Shown here piece by piece: positions 48,513-56,505 of a DNA stretch of 64,000 bases. Within the stretch, counting starts at the first letter, position 1, and each line of letters opens with the position of its first letter. The stretch spans positions 124,001 through 188,000 of the forward strand of contig NZ_KZ319340.1 of assembly GCF_002744735.1 (NCBI RefSeq). The letters are read 5' to 3'. The notes beneath the pieces are model-generated. The model saw only the letters and a program-made list of their open reading frames with translations. It ran no database searches and was not told the origin of the DNA. The position numbers were made by a program, and so were the translations under genes. This DNA is from Marinobacter guineae (GTDB taxonomy: Bacteria > Pseudomonadota > Gammaproteobacteria > Pseudomonadales > Oleiphilaceae).

Positions 48513-50117
48513 ATGAGTGATTTTATACTGCCCGATATCGGCGAAGGTATCGTGGAGTGCGAACTGGTCAAATGGCTGGTCAGCGAAGGGGACATCATTG
48601 AAGAGGACCAGCCGGTTGCCGAGGTGATGACCGACAAGGCGCTGGTGGAAATTCCCGCGCCTTACAAGGGCAAGGTAACCCGCCTGTATCACAAGGAAGG
48701 CGACATTGCGAAGGTTCACGCTCCGCTGTTCGAACTGGTGGAAGAGGGCAGCGACAGCGAACAGGACGTAGCACCTCAAACACCAGCGACAGAAGCCGGA
48801 GCTGACCCCAAGGAAGCAGAGCCTGTGCAGGAAACCACTGGCACCACCACAACCAATGACGATGAGACCGAAGACTTTATCCTCCCCGATATCGGCGAAG
48901 GTATCGTCGAATGTGAAGTGGTGGAATGGCGAGTGGCCGAGGGTGACGAAATCGAGGAAGACCAGCCGGTAGTGGATGTCATGACCGACAAGGCCATGGT
49001 CGAGATTACCGCGCCCAAGGCTGGCCGCGTCACGAAGCTTTACCATAAGCAGCAGGAGATGGCCCGGGTGCATTCCCCGCTGTTTGCGTTTATTCCCCGT
49101 GACCGTGACGAGCCCACCGAAGTAAAAGCCGCATCGAAGCCGGCACCGGAACCCTCCCCGGCTACCGCAAAACCTGCTTCAACAGGAAACCGGCAGCGGA
49201 TTCCCGCCAGCCCCGCCGTGCGCCGCCTGGTGCGGGAGCACAACCTGAACCTGTCGGACATCGCCGGTTCCGGTAAGGATGGCCGGGTACTGAAGGCCGA
49301 TGTGCTCGCCCACCTCGACAAGCCCACTGCGCCTGCGCAAAGCCAGGAACGCCCCGGCGAATCACAGCCGGCAAGTGCAGGCGGTGGACGCAGGATGCCT
49401 GATCGCGAGCAGGAAGTCCGGATAGAACCGATCAAGGGTATGAAAGCGGCGATGGCCCGCAGCATGGTCAAGTCGGCAACCACCATCCCGCACTTCATCT
49501 ACAGCGAAGACATCGACGTTACCGACCTGCTGAAACTGCGGGAGCAGCTCAAACCGGAAGCCGAAGCCAGGGGCTCACGGCTGACACTGATGCCATTCGT
49601 CATGAAGGCCATGGCCCTGGCGGTTCAGGAGTTCCCGGTGCTCAACAGCCGTGTTAACGACGACGTTACCGAGATTCACTACCTGCCCAATTGCAATATC
49701 GGCATGGCGGTGGACGGCAAGGCCGGGCTGATGGTTCCCAATGTCAAAGGTGTTGAGAGCCTGACCCTGCTGGGCATTGCCGATGAAGTGGCCCGTCTGA
49801 CCGAGGCGGCCCGCTCGGGCAGGGTAAGCCAGGAGGACCTCAAGGGCGGCACCATCACCATCTCCAACATTGGCGCACTGGGCGGCACCTATGCCTCCCC
49901 CATCATCAATGCCCCGGAAGTGGCGATTGTTGCGCTGGGGCGGACCCAAAAACTGCCTCGCTTCGACGGCAACGGCCAGGTGGTGGAACGGGCCATCATG
50001 ACCGTGAGCTGGGCGGGGGACCATCGCATCATTGATGGTGGCACCATTGCGCGTTTCTGCAATCGCTGGAAAGGATACATGGAATCGCCGCAATCGATGT
50101 TGTTGCATCTGGGCTGA
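48513..50117 (+). CDS. bkdB: Branched-chain 2-oxoacid dehydrogenase E2, two lipoyl domains
   Basis: 534-residue dihydrolipoyl acyltransferase. Two lipoyl domains in tandem: residues ~2-78 (lipoyl Lys42 in VMTDKALVEI) and ~120-197 (Lys160 in VMTDKAMVEI), separated by a Thr/Glu/Ala-rich linker. A peripheral subunit-binding domain at ~229-268 (ASPAVRRLVREHNLNLSDIA) follows. The catalytic domain ends in SWAGDHRIIDGG, with His504. Many bacterial BCKDH E2 chains have one lipoyl domain; two is less usual. No E3 gene follows. Confidence 0.94.
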   Translation: MSDFILPDIGEGIVECELVKWLVSEGDIIEEDQPVAEVMTDKALVEIPAPYKGKVTRLYHKEGDIAKVHAPLFELVEEGSDSEQDVAPQTPATEAGADPKEAEPVQETTGTTTTNDDETEDFILPDIGEGIVECEVVEWRVAEGDEIEEDQPVVDVMTDKAMVEITAPKAGRVTKLYHKQQEMARVHSPLFAFIPRDRDEPTEVKAASKPAPEPSPATAKPASTGNRQRIPASPAVRRLVREHNLNLSDIAGSGKDGRVLKADVLAHLDKPTAPAQSQERPGESQPASAGGGRRMPDREQEVRIEPIKGMKAAMARSMVKSATTIPHFIYSEDIDVTDLLKLREQLKPEAEARGSRLTLMPFVMKAMALAVQEFPVLNSRVNDDVTEIHYLPNCNIGMAVDGKAGLMVPNVKGVESLTLLGIADEVARLTEAARSGRVSQEDLKGGTITISNIGALGGTYASPIINAPEVAIVALGRTQKLPRFDGNGQVVERAIMTVSWAGDHRIIDGGTIARFCNRWKGYMESPQSMLLHLG

Positions 50118-50126
50118 CGGGGCATC

Positions 50127-51971
50127 ATGGCGCAGAACACGCAACTGCAGCAGTTCTACATACCTGAAGAGCAGTCGATCTACCTGCTCAGTCATGATGA
50201 TGCCAAGAAGCTCAAGGACTGGGTGGCGCTTTGCGCCGCTCAGCTCCGCCAACTGGGTTACCTGGACATTGAGCTGATTGGCAAGGGCGCCTACGGGTTC
50301 GTGTTCGCGGGCCGCCTTCCAAGCCCGGACAACACCGGCCCCGAACACGTCTTCAAATTCACCCGCATAAACCTGCCCCAGCACCTGCAGGACCGCCTGG
50401 AAGACGAAGCCTACATCCTCGAGCAGGTCCGGCACCCAAGAGTGCCCCGGCTGATCGCCTATCAGCGGGCCCACAACCAGCCCATTCTGGTGATGGAGCG
50501 GGCCGCAGGTCTTAACCTGGAAGAAGTCTCGTTGCGTGAGGGCCGCCTCAAACCCCGGGTGGTGATGCGCATCGCCGACCAGCTTGCGGACATTCTACGC
50601 AACCTGCGCCGTGAGAACGGTCCCGCCGGACGACCCATCGTGCATGGTGACATCAAGCCATCAAACCTGGTCTTCGACGCCAGCACTGAAAACATCGCCC
50701 TGATCGACTGGGGCTCCTCGGTGTTCGCACAGCTCGATGCCAACCAGCAGTTCCTCACCACCAATGTCATGGAACTGATGTCCGATAACCTGCAACAGAC
50801 CAATGCCCGGCTGGGGGATGTCTACTTCATTGGCGAGGAGCAGCTCAACGGCGGCCTGTCGTCACCGCGTTTTGATGAACAGGGCGCTGCCGGGACGCTC
50901 TATGCACTGGCTTCCGGCCAGTCATGCCGTTTTGGCCACCAGGCGATTCCCGCCACCTCCCTGGGGCTGCCCATGGAGTTCGCCCGCATGCTGGACGGCA
51001 TGCTGGCCCCGGATCCAGAGACTCGCCGGCGGGCCGGTGATTACTATCTGAATGAAATGCCAAGAATGGCGCGCACGGTGATGATTGATCTGCCGGAGCC
51101 CCCGGCAAATCCATTGGTACCAGTGTGGACACGGCCTTCCGAACACGACATCGACACCGTGGTGTACAGCTCCCGCAAATCCTTCCTTCGGCAGGAAGGT
51201 GCTCCGGAAACGCTCAACGATGTTAACGACGTTCAGCTGGACCGCTACTACAAGAACTTCATGCAGGGCATGGGTGAAACGGAAAAGGCCTTCCTGGCCG
51301 CCGTCAGCCGACTGGGACGATACCCCGTCGAAGGCGGCCTCGCCGTGCGCTGGGAGACCGATGGGGTCTACATTGACACCTCACTGAACCTGCACGACCC
51401 CAGCCTCAAGACCGCCTTCATCAGGGCCGTCAACAACATGGTCTACCTGGCCCAGGCCATTTATCGCCAGGGTATCTTCAAAAGCTGCCTGTTCAACGCC
51501 CGCAACACCCTGCACATCGACCGCGCCGAACCGGACCAGCCGTTCGTGATCGAGCCGGGCATGCAACTGCGCTACGAGGTCAGTGCGGCACCCGAAGTGG
51601 AAGACGAATCCCGGGTGCATTCCTATTTCGAGGACGGGCCGGACCCGGAGGAATTCCTGGTGCTGCCGCAAACCATCATCACCGCGCTGGAGTCCCTGAA
51701 CGATATCCATCACACCGGCATGATCATCTTCGAAGCCCTGCCCCGCCACCTCAAGATCCACAGCCACTACCGCTTGCTGGACCCGGACCGAGAGGGAGAG
51801 TTTTCCGGACTGCTCGATGAAATCCTCTCCGCCGTGGACCAGATCACCGGCCTGGGCGTGTCCGGCTTCATGAAAATGCCCTACAAGGACACCCGCTTCT
51901 TCCCCCACATCGAACGCCTGCCCGAACGCTACTACCCACGAAACCCCAGAGCGGAGACCGATTCCGCCTGA
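50127..51971 (+). CDS. Hanks-type Ser/Thr protein kinase downstream of bkd
   Basis: 614 residues. The kinase domain spans ~45-310: glycine loop IGKGAYGFVFAGR (51-63), probable VAIK lysine at 77 (HVFKFTR), catalytic loop IVHGDIKPSNLVF with Asp175 and Asn180, and metal Asp194 in LIDWGSS (DFG replaced by DWG). The remaining ~300 residues have no motif I recognise and no membrane segment. It begins nine bases after the E2 stop, so probably in the bkd operon. Substrate unknown; control of BCKDH is a hypothesis. Confidence 0.88.
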   Translation: MAQNTQLQQFYIPEEQSIYLLSHDDAKKLKDWVALCAAQLRQLGYLDIELIGKGAYGFVFAGRLPSPDNTGPEHVFKFTRINLPQHLQDRLEDEAYILEQVRHPRVPRLIAYQRAHNQPILVMERAAGLNLEEVSLREGRLKPRVVMRIADQLADILRNLRRENGPAGRPIVHGDIKPSNLVFDASTENIALIDWGSSVFAQLDANQQFLTTNVMELMSDNLQQTNARLGDVYFIGEEQLNGGLSSPRFDEQGAAGTLYALASGQSCRFGHQAIPATSLGLPMEFARMLDGMLAPDPETRRRAGDYYLNEMPRMARTVMIDLPEPPANPLVPVWTRPSEHDIDTVVYSSRKSFLRQEGAPETLNDVNDVQLDRYYKNFMQGMGETEKAFLAAVSRLGRYPVEGGLAVRWETDGVYIDTSLNLHDPSLKTAFIRAVNNMVYLAQAIYRQGIFKSCLFNARNTLHIDRAEPDQPFVIEPGMQLRYEVSAAPEVEDESRVHSYFEDGPDPEEFLVLPQTIITALESLNDIHHTGMIIFEALPRHLKIHSHYRLLDPDREGEFSGLLDEILSAVDQITGLGVSGFMKMPYKDTRFFPHIERLPERYYPRNPRAETDSA

Positions 51972-52071
51972 TCGTTATTACGAGCTAAACCAGCACCAAC
52001 AGGACTGGACAGGGCACGCCATCACACGTAAGATTGCGCACTCGAAATTGATGCAACAGCAATAATTTCAA

Positions 52072-52148
<77 letters not shown>

Positions 52149-52158
52149 TATTTATCAG

Positions 52159-52189
52159 GGACTTGCGTGAAAACGCAGGTCCTTTTTTT
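52159..52189 (+). terminator. Intrinsic terminator after tRNA-Arg
   Basis: GGACTTGCGT and ACGCAGGTCC form a 10-bp stem (one G-T pair) around a GAAA tetraloop, followed by T7. Confidence 0.92.
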
Positions 52190-52518
52190 GGCCTGTGCCC
52201 AAATGGTGCCCTGACAGTGCCTATCATTTTTCAGAGATTAACCTCCAATTTTTTTATCGACCTTTGCCCTCCTTTGCCGTTTGCGCGATTTGGGCACAGT
52301 TTCCCTAGCCTTGCCTAACCCCACCAACTAACGTAATGCAACCCTATGTCGAGTGGTTAGCAAGCCGGATTTTTCCAACTCCGGGTGGACCTAAAACGGG
52401 GCCAGGTTCACACCCTCACCGCTCCGCAGGATGCTCAGCAGGCGGAAGTAGCAATGGCGCGGAAGGAGTCTAGCTGCCAGACTGCGCTTTGGTCGCAAAG
52501 CGAACATTCAGGTTTGGC
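52190..52518. other. Gene-free stretch between tRNA-Arg and the cassette array
   Basis: 329 bases with no supported gene. Two TTTGGGCAC-like segments (about 52196-52206 and 52288-52298, opposite orientation) and CTAACG/GGTTAGC motifs near 52330-52360 look like remnants of recombination sites or of a lost element. I cannot assign them. Confidence 0.4.
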
Positions 52519-52577
52519 AATAACGCCAGCGGCAGGGGCGCGACGAAAGGAGCGTCCCTTGACCGCACTTGTTAGGG
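52519..52577 (-). repeat. attC-like recombination site 1
   Basis: Read on the minus strand it opens with CCCTAAC and closes with GCGTTATT, 59 bases in all. The arms pair imperfectly (GCGG..AAGGG..CGC with GCG-CCCCTGCCGC), leaving bulged bases as in integron attC sites. The TAA stop of the preceding AlbA_2 gene lies inside the first core box, typical of gene cassettes. The closing core is the least conserved of the three. Confidence 0.6.
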
Positions 52578-53951
52578 ATCTTGTGTGTAAGAGTTAATCT
52601 TATCGAATCCCCACGCTTCTGTATCTTTGGTGAACTCTTCTGGACTGGAAACTATTCCAACCGAATGGAAGATGTTATAAAAAATAGGTGCAGAATATAA
52701 GTAAGGAATCGGTTGGTACTTTTCTTGTGAGGTAAAATCGACATCCCTTACGGAAAAATTATGTATAAACATGTTTTCTTCTTTCGGCTCACTTGGAACT
52801 GAAATCACATTATCGGCTGTGATGGGAATAGAGTTTTCTCGGATTCTCTCCAAAAACACCTCGGAATCCACATAAGGAGAGGTGAAAAATACGTTTCTCA
52901 ATGTAAAGCACGAATATGTATTTCTCTTATCACCTTTAAAATTCAAAATCTGAAGATAAAAGTTTGCAAGGGAAGCCAAAGCCTGAGCCAGCAAAGAGTA
53001 ATCTACAATTTTTATATTTGAGTAACCTTGAAGTCGAGCTAGTTCGCAAAAGTCATCAACGTACTTATGCTTATCACGTACTTCCGAAAAGGAATCAAAA
53101 TCATACGAATTCAAAGGGATATCCAGGCGGGCAGTACCATCATGCCACCACCTGAAGCTCAATGTAGCCAAGCTGGGGTCATTGCCGTCGATTTGTCTTG
53201 CTAAATACCCGTCTGCCGTGGTTTGAAGGGCCTGCATAGGACACCAAACACCAAGTGCACTAACGTCTTTATTCTTGATAATTCTTGAGAAATCATCAAA
53301 GGAAAACTTTCTCTCCGGCCCTACTTGATGTTGCGCAGGTCTAAGGTAGATGTGAGCCCAAGCCATATCTGATTGAGCATCTGGAAGATCGGGAATGGTT
53401 CCTAAGAAATGAGTTACCTTTTCTTGGTGGTTTGTTCCCCGTCTCCAGAGTTCGTCAAGAATAAATCGGTCAGTTTCTTCTTTCGGTTTGGATTGATCAG
53501 CCAACCGACGATAAATCCTTCCCGAAGAATGGATATGTGGAGTGTTTAGGCTCATGGGTATCCCAACGATAAGGATACAGTAACCGTTAGCCAACCCTAT
53601 TTCCTCAATGGGTCCGCTGATTATACGCTCTTCATACAAAACCTCTGGATTCACATGTGCGGCGGCAGCTTCCCTGATGTCTCTCGATACCTTTTCTAAC
53701 TGATCATTCGGTATCCCAGGAAATCTTGAAGCGGTTCGTGTTCCGTCGGAACCTTCCTCTACCCCGATGAATAACCAGCCGCCATACTGGTTTGCAAAGC
53801 CAGACAAATGCTTAGCAAAGTCAGGAATTTTGAGGCCCTGCACTTTGTAATCAATGTACCAACCTTCTGAAACGGATTTAAGACGTAACAAATCGTCGGC
53901 ACCGATATTTTCCAAGTTGTTCTTAAAAGGGTAGTACGAATAATCTAGCAA
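52572..53951 (-). CDS. AlbA_2/Schlafen-domain protein, cassette gene
   Basis: 459 residues, AT-rich. The N-terminal AlbA_2 (Schlafen-like) domain is at ~18-140: EGWYIDYKVQGL, FAKHLSGFANQYGGWLFIGVEE, and HSSGRIYRRLADQSKP. The rest (~160-459) is not recognised. AlbA_2 proteins are predicted nucleic-acid-binding and several act in defence. It starts at TTG 53951, whose ribosome site GGGAG is part of the attC core box before it. Its stop codon is inside attC-like site 1. Confidence 0.75.
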   Translation of the reverse strand: MLDYSYYPFKNNLENIGADDLLRLKSVSEGWYIDYKVQGLKIPDFAKHLSGFANQYGGWLFIGVEEGSDGTRTASRFPGIPNDQLEKVSRDIREAAAAHVNPEVLYEERIISGPIEEIGLANGYCILIVGIPMSLNTPHIHSSGRIYRRLADQSKPKEETDRFILDELWRRGTNHQEKVTHFLGTIPDLPDAQSDMAWAHIYLRPAQHQVGPERKFSFDDFSRIIKNKDVSALGVWCPMQALQTTADGYLARQIDGNDPSLATLSFRWWHDGTARLDIPLNSYDFDSFSEVRDKHKYVDDFCELARLQGYSNIKIVDYSLLAQALASLANFYLQILNFKGDKRNTYSCFTLRNVFFTSPYVDSEVFLERIRENSIPITADNVISVPSEPKEENMFIHNFSVRDVDFTSQEKYQPIPYLYSAPIFYNIFHSVGIVSSPEEFTKDTEAWGFDKINSYTQDP

Positions 53952-53959
53952 AGCTCTAC

Positions 53960-54076
53960 TCCCTAACGAATGATTGTTCAGCGGCAGCCTTGGCAGAGCG
54001 TAGCGGTTACAAGGCTGTCCGGTGGAGGGCTGCCAGGCCCGGAACGAACTGGAACAATTTATTTGAACGTTGATAC
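53960..54076 (-). repeat. attC-like recombination site 2
   Basis: About 117 bases between the SYTHGG gene and the AlbA_2 gene. On the minus strand it ends in GTTAGGGAG just before the TTG start, and begins GTATCAAC near 54076. ATTGTTC and GAACAAT pair across the site, and GGCAGCC pairs with GGCTGCC, with an unpaired centre. The length is within the range known for long attC sites. Less regular than site 3. Confidence 0.6.
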
Positions 54077-54079
54077 CCC

Positions 54080-54670
54080 TTAAGGCTTGGCAGGCGAAAG
54101 TCTCTTGATCGCCTCGTCGGCCAAATCGATGCGCCCGGCCTCAATTGCAATTTGCTGGAAAGCCATAAGTGCAAAAGTACCAGAGAGACGTATAACTTCC
54201 TCTATTTCCTCAGCTTCATAATTGGGTTCAACGCTGTTTCCCGAAAATCTCCGGCCTGACTGAAGCGCTCCACCATGGGTGTAGCTGTTCATTGCGCTCC
54301 AAGAGTTTGCCTTGAGCCCTGAGAGAACCCCGTCGCCAAACCCTGGAACAGCCTCGACAGCCGTTACTAGATGACCGAAATTCAAATTCAGTTTGTCGGA
54401 TTGATACTTCAGAATTTCCGAATCCGTAGCACAGTGCCTCAGCCATACGCCTCTGACAAAAGCTTCGAATACTGAACGAACCAACGCAAAAGCTGAGCCG
54501 TAGATTTTGCCTCGGGCCAGAACAGCAATACCAAGATGATGCTCTATGACTAGGTCATGACATGATATGGACAACGATGCTCGGGTTCCTCCGGGCATCT
54601 CTAGCCCATCTAAACGCTCGGCGATCCATTCATGCAATTCAAAAGACTTGGGCACTATTTTTTGAGTCAT
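54080..54670 (-). CDS. Cassette protein with MNSYTHGG motif, unknown function
   Basis: 196 residues. Helical, no signal or membrane segment. Features are FALVRSVFEAFVRGVWLRH (~62-79), an invariant-looking MNSYTHGG at 127-134 and a C-terminal helix FALMAFQQIAIEAGRID. The layout (arginine helix, then a Tyr-Thr-His-Gly loop) recalls small families near DUF5677/DUF6988, but I cannot name it. The ATG lies 3 bases after an attC-like core GTTAGAGC, as in mobile gene cassettes. GC is nearer the host than its two neighbours. Confidence 0.72.
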   Translation of the reverse strand: MTQKIVPKSFELHEWIAERLDGLEMPGGTRASLSISCHDLVIEHHLGIAVLARGKIYGSAFALVRSVFEAFVRGVWLRHCATDSEILKYQSDKLNLNFGHLVTAVEAVPGFGDGVLSGLKANSWSAMNSYTHGGALQSGRRFSGNSVEPNYEAEEIEEVIRLSGTFALMAFQQIAIEAGRIDLADEAIKRLSPAKP

Positions 54671-54673
54671 ATC

Positions 54674-54744
54674 GCTCTAACGCCACGCTCTGGGGCAAAC
54701 CGGAGCGAAGCGTAGGTTTGTCCCTAGCAGCGTTTTGTTAGGGC
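54674..54744 (-). repeat. attC-like recombination site 3 (best match)
   Basis: 71 bases. On the minus strand it opens GCCCTAAC and closes GTTAGAGC. The outer boxes pair (CTAACGC with GCGttttGTTAG), and the inner GGGGCAAACC pairs with GGTTTGTCCC with one mismatch. A 13-base unpaired centre GGAGCGAAGCGTA separates them. It follows directly on the stop of the HEPN gene (the stop abuts it) and precedes the next ATG by 3 bases. Confidence 0.75.
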
Positions 54745-56081
54745 TAGGAAAAGACAAGATCTTCATTTTCTTCAATCCCGATTTCAAGAGAATAGTTGTC
54801 TCTGAGCTTTCTATTCGATTCCACAAAAGAATGGAGTCGCAAAGATGTATTGTTAGAGTTCAATTGAAATTCCTGAGTTGCACTAATCGACGGAATCTGA
54901 TCAGTATCACCAAAAACCATCGAACTCATGTCTATCGTTAGCTTACCGTTTAGACTACTTACTCGGGAAATATCAAAATGGTGTTCATTGAATAACCCTT
55001 CTGATTCACACTCAATTTCTAATAATAGACTTACTTCAGGCATCTTTATGAAAGGAACATAATCCTCGTACTCAGGAATATTGAAAAAGCCTTCTGCGCT
55101 TAATACTGACACCTTCGCGGTGATCCTTATTTTTGTTCGACATTTGGTATATCCATGCTGATCATGTGCATCTTCTAATATTTCAGGCTGATCAATATTT
55201 GTGGTTGCCTCATATATCGCCAAAACTGGCTCTTTTTCAAAGGGAAACCTATTTTCGCTACTATTTCTATGTGGCGTAAAGTTCTCATTCAACCATCCTT
55301 GTAGGGTAATCTCCGGCATGTAGGGTGGCGCTCCACAGTGTCCGTGATCCCGCACTTTTATGCTTAGTGGAAGTTGCTTTACCGTGCTTGACTTAAATCT
55401 TTGAATAGCTTCATTCAGTAAAGCATCATAACGATGCTCTAAATCACTAAGAACTTCTGTGGCTTTTTCGTATATGCCGTTCAAGTCCACATCAATATTT
55501 CTGGAATGACCGAACAACCCTTCCATCCCGGGGAGCGGACTATGTGGAACAACATTGGCTCGCAACTGGCGCGGAAGATTATTTGCTGATGCATAGCAGG
55601 CTTTTAACACTGAAACCGACCGAGGTATTAAGTTACCCATTACTCTGACTAGCGAATCAGGATTCGCCTTTATTGCAAAGTGTTGGAGTTGATTCCTAAC
55701 ACTATTCAGGACATCAAATGACGAGGTCAATTGATTTAGATCCTTTTTCTTTAACCCATTTATTATTTTGAGAGAAACAAGCCTTTGAATTGTTTCCGTT
55801 GGGCTTATTGTTTTAGCCTCATCAAAAAGATAGCTATTCTTACCATCAAAAAAACCTTGATAGTAGGAAAGAATTTCCTTCATTGTGGTCTTATCGTCGA
55901 GAATAAATATAGGGTTTTTCTGAAAAAGTAGATCTTTGAAAAGGGTTTCCAGGCCGTGATGAACCTTAATGATAACCTCTTTCATTAAGTAAGGATCTTC
56001 ACCAGTTTCTAGAAAATCATTAAGATTTTTTAATCCAATTGCTAAAGAGTGTATTCCATTCTTATAAGGAGTTATTTCCAT
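54744..56081 (-). CDS. HEPN-like N-terminal domain protein, cassette gene
   Basis: 445 residues, markedly AT-rich. The first ~140 residues are helical, with VIIKVHHGLETLFKDLLF at 37-54 and Rx4H as RNQLQH at 129-134, the HEPN ribonuclease signature. The remaining 300 residues include a beta-rich C-terminal part (~240-445) with KVRDHGHCGAPPYMPEITL; no family recognised. HEPN proteins are often toxins or phage-defence RNases, so a defence role is inferred. It is the first gene of the array and is bounded by a core site at 56113. Confidence 0.7.
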   Translation of the reverse strand: MEITPYKNGIHSLAIGLKNLNDFLETGEDPYLMKEVIIKVHHGLETLFKDLLFQKNPIFILDDKTTMKEILSYYQGFFDGKNSYLFDEAKTISPTETIQRLVSLKIINGLKKKDLNQLTSSFDVLNSVRNQLQHFAIKANPDSLVRVMGNLIPRSVSVLKACYASANNLPRQLRANVVPHSPLPGMEGLFGHSRNIDVDLNGIYEKATEVLSDLEHRYDALLNEAIQRFKSSTVKQLPLSIKVRDHGHCGAPPYMPEITLQGWLNENFTPHRNSSENRFPFEKEPVLAIYEATTNIDQPEILEDAHDQHGYTKCRTKIRITAKVSVLSAEGFFNIPEYEDYVPFIKMPEVSLLLEIECESEGLFNEHHFDISRVSSLNGKLTIDMSSMVFGDTDQIPSISATQEFQLNSNNTSLRLHSFVESNRKLRDNYSLEIGIEENEDLVFS

Positions 56082-56505
56082 CTCAACCTCGATTGGTCAT
56101 GAGTAGTTTAAAGCCCTAACAGCAATTAGACCGACGTTTCAGTGACTGCAAAACTTTGACTGCTTCATTATTACTGACCTTGCACCATCAATCACGCTGC
56201 ACATAAATCGATAAAACAACAGCTTAGCTGAGCAATGCCATCTCTGCCATGTAATCATTCAGCGTCTGCAATTTGCTCAGCCCATCATACTGGATGAAAT
56301 GATTGTGATTAGCTTGGAGGCTCTGGAGGAGCCCTGGGTCGAATGTTCACTTTTGTTTAAAAGCAAACAATTCCTGACATGCGCAATAAAAGCGTCACAC
56401 AACTGAAATAGCCCTCCCCGATAGTTAAGTATCGTATGAATTTTGCACAGCACCACAGCAAGACCCCAGCGCTATAAAAGACAAGCAAGACCCAGGAAGT
56501 GAAGC
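56082..56505. other. Boundary of cassette array and upstream region of PK-like gene
   Basis: 424 bases. A core-type GTTAGGGC (minus strand, 56120-56113) lies 31 bases before the HEPN gene and marks the array boundary. A frame of about 40 codons at 56224-56346 (minus) ends HNHFIQYDGLSKL...MALLS and looks coding but has no start; it may be the tail of a lost gene. AGGAAGTG at ~56495 is the ribosome site of the next gene. I see no integron integrase. Confidence 0.5.

Noticed and set aside
52519-54744. CRISPR array as explanation for the repeated palindromes near 52519-54744
   Set aside because: Repeats are few, of different lengths, separated by whole genes, and not of direct-repeat type.
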